Under the pieces are notes generated by a model. The model was given only the letters and a program-made list of their open reading frames with translations, was not told the DNA's origin and ran no database searches. Shown here piece after piece: positions 25,129 to 33,482 of a stretch of 64,000 nucleotides of DNA; position 1 is the first letter of the stretch; every line of letters begins with the position of its first letter. The position numbers and the translations under genes were made by a program. This stretch comes from Virgisporangium aurantiacum (GTDB lineage Bacteria > Actinomycetota > Actinomycetes > Mycobacteriales > Micromonosporaceae), in assembly GCF_016863635.1 (NCBI RefSeq), contig NZ_BOPG01000043.1, forward strand, positions 119,353 to 183,352, in the 5' to 3' direction.

Positions 25129-27261
25129 ATGTTCGCGTGGTGGGGCAGGACGGTGGTCCGGGCCCGGTGGGGCGTCGTGGTCGCCGGGCTGGTGCTGGCG
25201 GTGATCGGCGGCGGCTGGGGAACCGGGGTGTTCGGCGAGCTGAAGGGCGCCGGATTCGACGACCCGGGCAGCGAGTCGAACCGGGCGCGGACCCGGATCG
25301 CCGCTGAGGTCGGGCAGCGGCCGTCCGACGTCCTGGTGATCTGGTCGTCGGCGTCGGCCACCGTCGACGACCCGGCGTTCCGGCAGGCGGTCACCGACGC
25401 GCTCGCCACGGTGCGCCAGCACGCCGGCGTCGCGAGCGCCGTCTCCTACTACGACACCGGCAGCGACGCGTTCGTCTCCACCGACCGGCGGGCGACCTAC
25501 GCGGTCGTCGCGCTCACCGATTCGTCGCTCGAACAGTTCGCCGCGCTGCGTCCGGACCTCGACGCGGCCGGGCTCACCACCGAGGTCGGCGGGCCGGCGG
25601 CCGTCGGCGACGCGGTCGGCGGCCAGGTGAGCGCCGACATCGCGCGCGCCGAGTCGTTCTCCATGCCGATCCTGCTGATCCTGCTCTTCGTGGTGTTCGG
25701 CAGCCTGGTCGCGGCCGGGATGCCGCTGCTCGTGGGCGGCCTGGCGATCCTCGGCGCGTTCACCGTCACCCGGCTGTTGAGCCTGTTCACCGACGTCTCG
25801 GTGTTCGCGTTGAACGTGATCACGCTGATCGGGCTGGGCATGGCGATCGACTACGCGCTGTTCGTCGTCAGCCGGTTCCGGGAGGAACTGGCGGCCGGTC
25901 GCGACACCGCCGCCGCCGTCGAGCGCACGGTCGACACCGCCGGGCGGACGGTGGTGGTCAGCGGCCTGACCGTCGCGCTGGCGCTGGCGGGCCTGCTCCT
26001 GTTCCCGCAGATGTTCCTGCGGTCGATGGCGTACGGCGGCATGGCGGCGGTGCTGATCGCGATGCTGGTGGCGGTGACCGTGCTACCGGCGGTGCTGGCT
26101 CTCCTCGGGCCACGGGTGAACCGGTTGCGGCTGCCGTTCTCCCTGCCGTCCGGCGGCACCGGCTGGGCGCGACTCGCGCACGGTGTGATGCGCCGGCCCG
26201 GCCTGGTCATCGTCGCGACCGTCGGCCTGCTGGTGCTGCTCGCGGTGCCGTTCGTGCGGGCCGAGTTCGGCGTGGCCGACGAGCGGGTGCTGCCTACCGA
26301 GGCCGGGCCGCGGGTGGCCGCGGAGCGGTTGGCCGCCGAGTTCCCGCAGACCGACACGGCGCCGGTGCAGGTACTGGTGAGCGGGGCCGACCCCGCGGTT
26401 GCCGCGGCGTTCGTCGAGCAGATCCGGGCGCTCAACGGCGTCACCTCGACGACCGTGACCGCGACGCGCGGTGACTCGACCGCGATCGCGGTCGGTTTCG
26501 ACGGACCGCCGACCGGCGACACCGCCCGGGCCGTGGTCGACGAGATCCGTGGCCTGACGCCGCCCGCGGGCGCGGAGGTGCTGGTCGGCGGGACCACCGC
26601 GGAGCTGACCGACCTGCTCGACAGCCTCGGGTCGCGGTTGCCGTGGATGGCCCTGCTGGTGGCGCTGAGCACGTTCGTGCTGCTGTTCCTCGCGTTCGGG
26701 TCGATCGTGCTGCCGCTCAAGGCGATCCTGATGAACGTCGTCTCGATCGGCGCGGCGTTCGGCGCTGTCGTCTGGGCTTTCCAGGATGGGCACCTCGCCG
26801 GCCTGCTCGGCTTCACGTCCACCGGGAACCTGGAGGCGACCCAGCTGATCCTGATGCTGGCCGTGCTGTTCGGGCTGTCGACCGACTACGAGGTGTTCCT
26901 GCTCTCGCGGGTGCGCGAGGAGTGGGACCGCACCGGCGACAACACCGCGGCCGTCGCCGGCGGGCTGCAACGTACCGGCGGCATCATCACCGCGGCGGCG
27001 CTGCTGCTCATCATCGTGATCGGCGGCTTCACCACCGGCGACGTGCTGTTCATCAAGATGATCGGGTTCGGCATGATCGTCGCCCTGGCCGTCGACGCCA
27101 CGATCGTGCGGGCGCTGCTGGTGCCGGCGACGATGAAGCTGCTGGGGCGGGCGAACTGGTGGCTGCCCTCTCCCCTTGCTGTTCTGTACCGGCGATTCGG
27201 GATCCGCGAGGGTTTTCCGCCTGTTGCCCCGGAGCGGGAGCTGGATACCGTCTCGGCGTGA
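25129..27261 (+). CDS. MMPL/RND-family transporter
   Basis: A 710-residue MMPL-type transporter, which uses the proton gradient to export lipids or drugs. It has two repeats, each a membrane helix, an extracellular domain and five further helices. Signature stretches are GLGMAIDYALFVVSRFREEL in repeat 1 and FGLSTDYEVFLLSRVREEW in repeat 2, the latter with the conserved aspartate-tyrosine pair used for proton relay. The cargo is unknown. It is divergent from its likely TetR regulator and overlaps the acetyltransferase gene by four bases. Confidence 0.92.
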   Translation: MFAWWGRTVVRARWGVVVAGLVLAVIGGGWGTGVFGELKGAGFDDPGSESNRARTRIAAEVGQRPSDVLVIWSSASATVDDPAFRQAVTDALATVRQHAGVASAVSYYDTGSDAFVSTDRRATYAVVALTDSSLEQFAALRPDLDAAGLTTEVGGPAAVGDAVGGQVSADIARAESFSMPILLILLFVVFGSLVAAGMPLLVGGLAILGAFTVTRLLSLFTDVSVFALNVITLIGLGMAIDYALFVVSRFREELAAGRDTAAAVERTVDTAGRTVVVSGLTVALALAGLLLFPQMFLRSMAYGGMAAVLIAMLVAVTVLPAVLALLGPRVNRLRLPFSLPSGGTGWARLAHGVMRRPGLVIVATVGLLVLLAVPFVRAEFGVADERVLPTEAGPRVAAERLAAEFPQTDTAPVQVLVSGADPAVAAAFVEQIRALNGVTSTTVTATRGDSTAIAVGFDGPPTGDTARAVVDEIRGLTPPAGAEVLVGGTTAELTDLLDSLGSRLPWMALLVALSTFVLLFLAFGSIVLPLKAILMNVVSIGAAFGAVVWAFQDGHLAGLLGFTSTGNLEATQLILMLAVLFGLSTDYEVFLLSRVREEWDRTGDNTAAVAGGLQRTGGIITAAALLLIIVIGGFTTGDVLFIKMIGFGMIVALAVDATIVRALLVPATMKLLGRANWWLPSPLAVLYRRFGIREGFPPVAPERELDTVSA

Positions 27262-27773
27262 TCGTTTTCGAGACGCCGCGGCTGGCCATGCGCTTGTGGA
27301 CGGCCGACGACGCCGACCGCCTGTTCGACATCTACTCCCGCTGGGAGGTCGCCCGCTGGCTGGGCGCGACGCCCAAGGTGCTGGAGACGCGCGAGCAGGC
27401 GGTCGCGGTTGCTTCCCGGTGGTCGTCATCCTGGGAACCGCCGTTCGGGGTGTGGGCGGTCTCGGTCCGCGAGACCGGTGTGATCGCCGGATCGGTGCTG
27501 TTGATCCCGCTGCCCGGCTCCTCCGACATCGAGGTTGGCTGGCACCTTCACCCCGATTCCCAGGGCCACGGCTATGCGACGGAGGCCGCGCGCGCCGCCC
27601 TCGACCGGGCCCGCACGGCGGGGGTGGGGGAGGTGTTCGCGGTGGTGCGGCCGGGCAACGACCCGTCGATGGCGGTCTGCCGGCGGTTGGGCATGGAGTC
27701 GATCGGACGCACGGATCGCTGGTACGGCGTGGAGGCGGAGGCGTTCCGCATCCCGCTGGTTAAGGTCTCGTGA
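27258..27773 (+). CDS. GNAT-family N-acetyltransferase (RimJ/RimL type)
   Basis: A 171-residue GNAT protein with the RimJ-like beginning VIFETPRLAMRLWTADDADRLFDIYSR and the acetyl-CoA-binding segment GWHLHPDSQGHGYATEAARAAL (motif A, near residue 95-115). The substrate may be a protein N-terminus or a small amine. GTG at 27258 overlaps the MMPL stop as GTGA, so the two are translationally coupled. Confidence 0.9.
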   Translation: MIVFETPRLAMRLWTADDADRLFDIYSRWEVARWLGATPKVLETREQAVAVASRWSSSWEPPFGVWAVSVRETGVIAGSVLLIPLPGSSDIEVGWHLHPDSQGHGYATEAARAALDRARTAGVGEVFAVVRPGNDPSMAVCRRLGMESIGRTDRWYGVEAEAFRIPLVKVS

Positions 27774-27839
27774 ACGCTGTTGTGATCTTTCCCCTGGTCA
27801 CTTGACCTCCGTCCTCGTCCTCCGCAGTGTGTGGCGGGT

Positions 27840-27866
27840 GCCGTGGCTGGTGAAGATCGCCACGGC
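27840..27866 (+). repeat. 8-bp-stem inverted repeat upstream of the 5'-nucleotidase gene
   Basis: GCCGTGGC (27840-27847) and GCCACGGC (27859-27866) are perfectly complementary with an 11-base loop, 31 bases before the TTG start. It may be a leader hairpin or an operator. Confidence 0.4.
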
Positions 27867-27897
27867 CTCCTTCGTGCATTGCCTTGAGGAGATCTCG

Positions 27898-29745
27898 TTG
27901 CGAAAGACTTCGCTGCGTGCCCTGGGTCTGGCCGGTGCGCTCGCCGTCGGCGGAGCGACCGCGCTTGTGGGGGGCAACCCTGCCGCGGCGGCGCCGACCA
28001 CCATTCAGATTCTCGGCTTCAACGACTTCCACGGCCGGCTGGAATCGCCCGGCAACGACGCCAACGGCAAGCCGGTCGGTGGCGCGGCCCAGATGGCCGG
28101 CATGATCAAGCAGTTGCGGGGCGAGAACCCGCAGACGGTGGTGCTGGCCGCCGGTGACAACATCGGCGCCTCGACGTTCATCTCGGCCGTCCAGCAGGAC
28201 AAGCCGACCATCGACTTCCTGAACGCGATCGGCCTCGACGCCACCGCCGCGGGCAACCACGAGTTCGACAAGGGCTACGCCGACCTGACCGGGCGCGTCG
28301 CCGACGCCGCGAACTTCGAGATCCTCGGCGCGAACGTCTACAAGAACGGCGCGCCGGCGCTGCCGGAGTCGTTCACGAAGACGGTCGGCGGGGTGAAGGT
28401 CGGCGTCATCGGCGTCGTCACGCAGGAGACCGGGACGCTGGTCTCGCCGGACGGTGTTCAGGGCATCACGTTCAAGGATCCGGTCGCCGAGGCGAACCGG
28501 GTGGCCGCTTCGCTGAAGGCCGACGGCGTCGACGTGGTCGTGCTCGTGTCGCACGAGGGGTCGCCGTCCGCCGGCGACTGCGCCGCGGTCGCGAACCCGG
28601 CCACCGTGTTCGGCAAGATCGTCACCAACACGTCGAAGGACGTCGACGCGATCATCTCCGGCCACACCCACGTGGAGTACAACTGCTCCTACCCGGTGGC
28701 CGGCCTGAACCACCCCCGTCCGGTCATGCAGACCGGCGAGTACGGCCGGGCACTCGACCGGCTCAACGTGACGGTCGACGGCGGATCCGTCACCAACATC
28801 ACCGCCGACGTGCTGCCGATCGTCGGCTACCCGCAGGACGCCGACGTGGCCGCGCTGGTAGCAAAGGCGAAGGCCGATGCCGACGTGCTGGGCCAGGTGC
28901 AGATCGGCTCGATCACCGCCGACGTCAAGCGGGCCACGACCTCCGCCGGTGCCGAGGACCGCGGCGCCGAGTCGGTGCTGGGCAACTTCATCGCCGACGT
29001 CCAGTTGAGCCGCACGAAGGACGCCGGCCGCGGTGGCGCCCAGATAGCGCTGATGAACCCGGGTGGCCTGCGGGCCGACCTACTCATGGGCAGCGACAAC
29101 GGCGTGGTCACCTACTCTGATGCGTTCACGGTGCAGCCGTTCTCCAACGACGTGGTCACCAAGTCGCTCAAGGGCTCGGATATCAAGGCCGCGCTGGAAC
29201 AGCAGTGGCAGCCCGCCGGATCCGCGCGGCCACTCCTGCACCTGGGCGTGTCAAAGGGTCTGACCTACACGTACAACCCTGCCGGAGCGGCGGGGAGTCG
29301 CATCGTGTCAATCTCGTTCAACGGACAGCCGTTGAACATGAACGGCACCTACCGGGTGACGGTGAACTCGTTCCTGGCCGCGGGTGGGGACAACTTCGCG
29401 GCGCTGGCCGGGGGTTCCGACAAGACCACCACGGGCGACAACGATCTGACCATGCTGACCGACTACTTCAAGGCGAACAGCCCGGTGACGGCCGACACGA
29501 AGTTCCGGAGTTCGGTAGCTGGGGTGCCTGGTGAGCCGTCGGCTTCGCCCAGTGTTTCCGGGTCGGCTTCCGCTTCGGCATCGGCTTCCGCCAGTCCGGC
29601 GCCGGGTGGTGGGTCCGGGGGTGGTGGGCTTCCTACTACGGGGGTTGCGCTTTTCAGCATCCTCGGGGGTGGGCTGCTACTCGTCGCGGTCGGTGTTGCG
29701 GCGCTGTTCCTGGCGCGTCGGCGTCGGGTGGAGACGATCGCCTGA
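27898..29745 (+). CDS. Wall-anchored 5'-nucleotidase/2',3'-cyclic phosphodiesterase
   Basis: A 615-residue secreted enzyme that releases phosphate and nucleosides from nucleotides outside the cell. Order: signal peptide (to about residue 32, PAAAAP); metallophosphatase domain with FNDFHGRLE, AAGDNIGAS, GNHEFDKG and SGHTHVEYNC; 5'-nucleotidase C-terminal domain with GNFIADVQL and MNPGGLRADL; a serine- and alanine-rich spacer; and a sorting signal LPTTG, then a hydrophobic helix and RRRR tail, for sortase anchoring. The TTG at 27898 has GAGGAG upstream and gives a normal signal peptide. Confidence 0.92.
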   Translation: MRKTSLRALGLAGALAVGGATALVGGNPAAAAPTTIQILGFNDFHGRLESPGNDANGKPVGGAAQMAGMIKQLRGENPQTVVLAAGDNIGASTFISAVQQDKPTIDFLNAIGLDATAAGNHEFDKGYADLTGRVADAANFEILGANVYKNGAPALPESFTKTVGGVKVGVIGVVTQETGTLVSPDGVQGITFKDPVAEANRVAASLKADGVDVVVLVSHEGSPSAGDCAAVANPATVFGKIVTNTSKDVDAIISGHTHVEYNCSYPVAGLNHPRPVMQTGEYGRALDRLNVTVDGGSVTNITADVLPIVGYPQDADVAALVAKAKADADVLGQVQIGSITADVKRATTSAGAEDRGAESVLGNFIADVQLSRTKDAGRGGAQIALMNPGGLRADLLMGSDNGVVTYSDAFTVQPFSNDVVTKSLKGSDIKAALEQQWQPAGSARPLLHLGVSKGLTYTYNPAGAAGSRIVSISFNGQPLNMNGTYRVTVNSFLAAGGDNFAALAGGSDKTTTGDNDLTMLTDYFKANSPVTADTKFRSSVAGVPGEPSASPSVSGSASASASASASPAPGGGSGGGGLPTTGVALFSILGGGLLLVAVGVAALFLARRRRVETIA

Positions 29746-29762
29746 CACAGTACGCGTAGACG

Positions 29763-29797
29763 AAGGGGCGTCGGAGTTTCTCCGGCGCCCCCCTTTC
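29763..29797 (+). terminator. Intrinsic terminator after the nucleotidase gene
   Basis: GGGGCG and CGGAG pair with CTCCG and CGCCCC around a TTT loop, followed by CCTTTCG. It starts 18 bases after the stop codon. Confidence 0.85.
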
Positions 29798-29828
29798 GTA
29801 TGCCGCTCCGCGATCGGTCAGCGGGCTC

Positions 29829-30233
29829 TCACGGGTCGGGTCGCAAGGATGGCGATGATGTCGAAGGGACGTTCGGCGGCGCCGAGGATGGACTGGTACG
29901 ACCTTCCGAAGGCGTATCAGAGGGGTGAGCTGAACGCGAAGGTGAAGCCTGCAAGGTGACCGATGCCGGCGGTTCTGTGGCGGCGGAGGTCGTCGCCGCG
30001 ACAGAACCTGCTAGGCCCTCCGGCTGCCCTGCGGTCGGTGTTTCGCTGGACGGGTGGGGAGACCCGGTAGAAGTTGGGCTTGTCCTGACGTCTACATGCC
30101 CAGTGCCAGTGGCCAGCGGAGTGCGGACGTAGGCGCCGGCGGTGGTGATGGTCAGGCCCATGATCGCGGCGCAGCCGAGGGCCACCAGTCCCCACCGCCA
30201 CCGGCGCAGCGTAGTTCCGTGCTTCATGCGCAT
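29829..30233 (-). CDS. Small secreted or anchored Ser/Thr/Pro-rich protein
   Basis: A 134-residue protein of unknown function. It begins with basic residues and a hydrophobic helix (WGLVALGCAAIMGLTITTAGAYV), followed by a short TPLATGTGHVDV segment like that in the two genes upstream, then about 80 residues dominated by serine, threonine and proline. No second domain is seen. It is the last of three minus-strand genes with the same N-terminal pattern and could be a truncated or wall-spanning member. ATG at 30233 or 30227 is possible. Confidence 0.6.
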   Translation of the reverse strand: MRMKHGTTLRRWRWGLVALGCAAIMGLTITTAGAYVRTPLATGTGHVDVRTSPTSTGSPHPSSETPTAGQPEGLAGSVAATTSAATEPPASVTLQASPSRSAHPSDTPSEGRTSPSSAPPNVPSTSSPSLRPDP

Positions 30234-30261
30234 GTTGACCACCAAAAATTTGAGAGTGGAG

Positions 30262-30789
30262 TCAGGCGGCGATGGCCGTGTACTTCAGGTTGATCCGCCG
30301 GCCGAGGCAGCCGGTCTGGTCGAAGGTTGGGCTGCTGCGGAACTCAATCGAGGCGCCGGACCAGTCACCCGACCCTGTCCCTGTGACCGTCGATGCTCCG
30401 CTGATCGTGAACCGTTGTCCGGCCGGTGGTACCGCGTCGGTGGTGACGAAGTTGACGCCCGGTTGAATGTCGCAGGTGCCGGAACCGGCGTTGATGCCGG
30501 TCACGGTGACTTTCACGCGGGCGACAGAGACGGTGAACGTGTTGTCGTTGACGAAGGACCCGCTCAGGGCGCGTGGTTCATCGAGATTGAGTGCGATCTC
30601 TGTCGGTCCAGTCACGCTGATCTTCTCCAGCGGTGCGCCGGTTGTCACGGCGCCGTGGCCAGTTCCCGGTCCCGCGCTGACCCATGCGTAGGCGGTCGCG
30701 GATACCAGCAACACGACGACTGCGATCGATCCGACGGTTCCGACGCGACGCTGACGCGATGCCCACCGCGCTCGCCAGCTTCTACCCAT
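30262..30789 (-). CDS. Secreted TasA/SipW-type signal protein, first paralogue
   Basis: A 175-residue exported protein. An arginine-rich start and hydrophobic helix end in ATAYAWVSAGPGTGHG, resembling the SipW-dependent signal peptides of biofilm-fibre proteins such as TasA. The mature part is predicted beta-rich with two cysteines (TCDIQPG and TGCLGRRI) and ends in INLKYTAIAA, similar to the end of the neighbouring paralogue. ATG at 30789 has GGAGG seven bases upstream, which favours it over the ATG at 30804. Function is not known; a surface or matrix role is inferred only from the signal type. Confidence 0.7.
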   Translation of the reverse strand: MGRSWRARWASRQRRVGTVGSIAVVVLLVSATAYAWVSAGPGTGHGAVTTGAPLEKISVTGPTEIALNLDEPRALSGSFVNDNTFTVSVARVKVTVTGINAGSGTCDIQPGVNFVTTDAVPPAGQRFTISGASTVTGTGSGDWSGASIEFRSSPTFDQTGCLGRRINLKYTAIAA

Positions 30790-30859
30790 CGCGGGTGCCT
30801 CCATCAAAGTCGGAGGAGGGCGGCCGCATCCGGGCGACCACCCTCCTTGCGCGGGTCGG

Positions 30860-31324
30860 TCAGGCGGCGGTGATGGCGAGCGTGATGGGGCTGCCGAGGC
30901 AGGCGTCCTGAGCCGCATTCGCGTTGTTCAGGGTGACCTGCAGGCCCGTGGCAAGGGTCTGCTGGACATTGGCCGTCGTCAGCGTCCAGCCGGTGTTCGA
31001 TGCGTTCGGGGTCACCCCGGTGCCGCCGGTGACCGTGAACCAGGCGGCATTGCAGCCGGCGGGAACGGCGTCCACGGTGATGGTCAGCGTGTTGATGCGG
31101 CGGTTGGCCTTGTCGGAGGTGGCTTTGACCGTGATCGCCGCGGGGGTGTCCAGGTCAGTGATCGTGGCGCTGACGTCAAAGGTGAGGTTGGCCGCGGTCG
31201 CAGACGCTGTGGCGGTGCCGTTCCCGGAGCCGCCGGCGGTGATGTATGCCCACGCACCCGTGCCGACGGCCAGGGCGGCGGCGACGGAGGCGACCACGAC
31301 GGTGATCTTCTTCTTGAGGCGCAA
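30860..31324 (-). CDS. Secreted TasA/SipW-type signal protein, second paralogue
   Basis: A 154-residue exported protein. Start MRLKKKITVVVASVAAALAVG (TTG at 31324, with GGAAGGA upstream) leads to GAWAYITAGGSGNGTATA, the pattern seen in actinobacterial SipW-type signals. The mature part repeats hydroxylated beta-strand sequence and carries two cysteines (PAGCNAAW and DACLGSP), ending ITLAITAA. It shares the CLG-x-x-I-x-L ending with the downstream paralogue. It is the first gene of a three-gene minus-strand set. Confidence 0.75.
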   Translation of the reverse strand: MRLKKKITVVVASVAAALAVGTGAWAYITAGGSGNGTATASATAANLTFDVSATITDLDTPAAITVKATSDKANRRINTLTITVDAVPAGCNAAWFTVTGGTGVTPNASNTGWTLTTANVQQTLATGLQVTLNNANAAQDACLGSPITLAITAA

Positions 31325-31809
31325 CGTATTTTCCTTCCATAGGGTTGTGCATTCCGTAGGGAGCGCAGGCGGCCACGTCCGGCCGGTATCGGCCATGGTG
31401 GTGGCGGGCTGCGCCGACGAGCGTTGGTTGACCCGTCACGACGATGGCGGCGCCGGGAGGCGACGTGCGACTGGGACGCCGAAACCTTGCTGGATGGTTA
31501 TCGCTGAGACAAGCTGCCCGGGGCATCTCCATGCATCCTGGGTCAACCGTTCGTCCCAATCGCACCCAGAAGTTCCCCATAAATGGATTTAATTGGACAT
31601 TCAGCCGGTCTCTTGAGGGGTCGTCGAACCGGTTGGCCGAACCGTCGTCTTTCGGATGCATGCTGCCGATTCGGAATGGTTATTCGACGAATCAACACCT
31701 CGGATGTGGGCGGGTTGAGAGTGATACCGCCGAACGGCAACAACAACGGCGACGCTCCCGCCAGACTCGTTGCTCCACTCGCTTGCTGCATTTCGAGTCG
31801 GCGGCTCGG
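31325..31809. other. Gene-free stretch before the mobile-element remnants
   Basis: This 485-base stretch has no convincing gene. Its left part must carry the promoter of the secreted-protein set. From about 31,550 the sequence turns clearly less GC-rich (for example around 31575-31600 and 31660-31700), marking the left edge of the accessory island. The open frames across it have no protein-like composition. Confidence 0.6.
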
Positions 31810-32058
31810 ACGGGTTGCGGCGGACTGGCGGCTGTTCTGCCCGCCGTGCTGGGACGACACCACCATCGCCGGCCCGGACAAGGTCGCGCAGGTCCGCCGC
31901 CGGCGTGACCGGGCCGGGATCGGTGAGGAGGTGCGGCACCGGGAGAAATGGCGCCTGGCGCTGGACATGTTCGACGAAATGATCGAACAGTGCGGGCTAC
32001 CGACGCTGCCGGTGGCGGCAGACTTTGGCTACGGCGACTGCACCCTGTTCCGGCTCGG

Positions 32059-32063
32059 ACTGG
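32059..32063 (+). repeat. Target-site duplication, left copy
   Basis: ACTGG directly left of the 432-bp element; the same five bases recur at 32496-32500 directly right of it. Confidence 0.75.
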
Positions 32064-32495
32064 TGTCGGGGTACAGGCTCTGTTGCAGAACCGGGTACGG
32101 CTGAACGTACAGAGCTACTCCCACGTCCCGACCCGGTACGACTTCCACACAGGCCACGGTCGCCGATCTCGAGCACCTCCGAAAGCGAGTAGCCCTCGCC
32201 AACGAGTCGCGCGGATCGCTCTTGATTCGGGCCGGGCGACGACGGACCGGGGATCGTTGGTCCGCGCACCCCACCGGGTACCGGGTGACGAGTCGCGTCC
32301 AACCCGGGCGCCGAGACGTTCGGAGATGTCCGCCGTAGCGAGTCAGATCATCGATTCCGCATCGACGGCGATCGCGGCAAGAACGCCACGGCCGCGTCCG
32401 CAGCGACGATCAGCCGGATTTCGACGTACTCGGCATCGCTGATCTTGTGTACATCGAGCCGTACCCGGCTCTGCACTACATGGGGTACCCCGACA
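32064..32495. mobile_element. 432-bp MITE-like element with 47-bp inverted ends
   Basis: The ends are inverted repeats: TGTCGGGGTAC at 32064-32074 and its complement at 32485-32495 match perfectly, and the arms continue to 47 bases with about 36 matches, including the block TGCAGA-x-CCGGGTACGGCT. The element is flanked by a perfect 5-bp duplication (ACTGG) and interrupts an IS701-type transposase. It contains no credible gene, so it must have been moved by a transposase encoded elsewhere. Five-base duplications fit several families, including Tn3; the family is not assigned. Confidence 0.75.
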
Positions 32496-32500
32496 ACTGG
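32496..32500 (+). repeat. Target-site duplication, right copy
   Basis: ACTGG directly right of the 432-bp element, matching 32059-32063. Confidence 0.75.
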
Positions 32501-32719
32501 CCGAACGGGGCCCGCACTACGTCGTCCAGGTCGACCCGAACGCCACCGCCTATCCGGCCGACGCGGTCCCGGTCACCCCGCCCCACACCGGCCGGGCCGG
32601 CCCACCCGCCCGGCCTACCCCGACCCGCCGGCCACGTTCAAGGACCTTGCGTTGGCCGAAGGCCGGGCCGGTGCCCGGCGGGTGACGGGACGGCGCGGCA
32701 GCCGACGCACCAAGAGGAA

Positions 32720-33215
32720 CCCGACCGCAGCGATGCGGAAGAATGGTCGTGGATTGTTGTTCCAGCCGGTGATCCAGGCTCGGATGTCGGCTTCGAGGGC
32801 TTGGACGCTCTTGTGTGCCCCGCGGCGGATCTTCTTGTCGGTGAGGAGGCCGAACCAGCGTTCGACCTGGTTGATCCAGGACGAGCCGGTGGGGGTGAAT
32901 TGCTTGTGGAAGCGGGGGTGGCGGGCCAGCCATGCCTTGGCTGCCGGGGTTTGTGGTGCCGTAGTTGGCACAGATGAGGTGGAGTCGAGTTCGGCCGGCA
33001 CGGCTTTGTCAATGGCGGCGAGGAGCTATTGAACTCTGCGGCGCGGTGTTTGCGGTGCAGCTCGCCGATCACGGTGCCGTCGGCGATGTTGAACGCGGCG
33101 AACAGGCTGGTGATGCCGTTTCGGACGTAGTCGTGGGTACGCCGTTCGGGCATTCCCGGCATCATCGGTAGCGCGGGCTGAGCACGGTCTAATGCTTGGA
33201 CCTGTTGGGTCAGGG
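32720..33215 (-). pseudogene. IS630-type transposase remnant
   Basis: The minus strand encodes, across at least two frames, MPGMPERRTHDYVRNGITSL, FNIADGTVIGELHRKHRAAEF and then PRFHKQFTPTGSSWINQVER, followed by WFGLLTDKKIRRGAHKSVQAL, the C-terminal half of an IS630-family DDE transposase. The block expected as CDNYGTH reads CANYGTT, so the second catalytic aspartate is lost. The N-terminal half is absent. The remnant abuts the IS701 remnant on its left, indicating nested or successive insertion. Confidence 0.75.
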
Positions 33216-33224
33216 ACGGGACGC

Positions 33225-33345
33225 CATGCCGCCTCTCGGCGGCTGGGTTCCCCGTCCCCGCCCGCCGAACCCGGCGTGCGGGTCGTCCCCGCACCGGGCT
33301 CTCCACGTGATCCGGGTAGGTCAAGCGATGAGTTCTAAGACGCGC
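33225..33345 (-). mobile_element. Possible group II intron 3'-region remnant
   Basis: On the minus strand the sequence GTGGAGAGCCCGGTGCGG followed by CCGCACGCCGGGTTCGGCGG forms a strong stem. It resembles the segment that follows the reverse-transcriptase gene in bacterial group II introns. No reverse-transcriptase domain is recognisable beside it. This is recognition by pattern only. Confidence 0.4.
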
Positions 33346-33431
33346 CCGACGAATGCCGTATCGTCGTGACTGGTCCGGCGGTAGCGCCGAGTGCAGACTC
33401 TCACCGGAGACACAGCACGCGTAGTTTGCAG

Positions 33432-33457
33432 GGCGCCGGAGTTCTACTCCAGCACCC
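33432..33457 (-). terminator. Hairpin after the putative glycoside hydrolase gene
   Basis: GGAGT (33438-33442) and ACTCC (33446-33450) with a three-base loop, extended outward by GGGCGCC/GGGTGCT-type pairs. It lies 26 bases past the stop of the minus-strand gene; the downstream T content is low. Confidence 0.5.
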
Positions 33458-33482
33458 CGTTCTTTACCTCGAGCGTGGGCTT

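Larger units (their letters stand above)
31810..32720 (+). pseudogene. IS701-type transposase remnant, interrupted
   Basis: The first part (about 31810-32063) encodes VAADWRLFCPPCWDD, HREKWRLALDMFDEMI and PVAADFGYGDCTLFRLGL, a typical IS701-family DDE core. The second part (from 32501) continues AERGPHYVVQVDPNATAYPADAVP. A 432-bp element sits exactly between them; removing it with one copy of its 5-bp duplication restores the frame as RLGLAERGPHYVVQV. Beyond about 32600 a frameshift leads to YPDPPATFKDLALAEGRAGARR in another frame, and the start of the gene is missing. The transposase was therefore already, or has since become, non-functional. Confidence 0.8.

Noticed and set aside
31583..31809. 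Start of a 173-codon frame before the IS701 homology
   Set aside because: Only the part after about 31810 resembles a transposase; the first 75 codons have no family resemblance and atypical composition.
32072..32090. GGCTCTGTTGCAGA resembling an IS6-family end
   Set aside because: The resemblance is short, no IS6 transposase or matching second end is present, and the longer 47-base inverted ends with the ACTGG duplication explain the sequence better.
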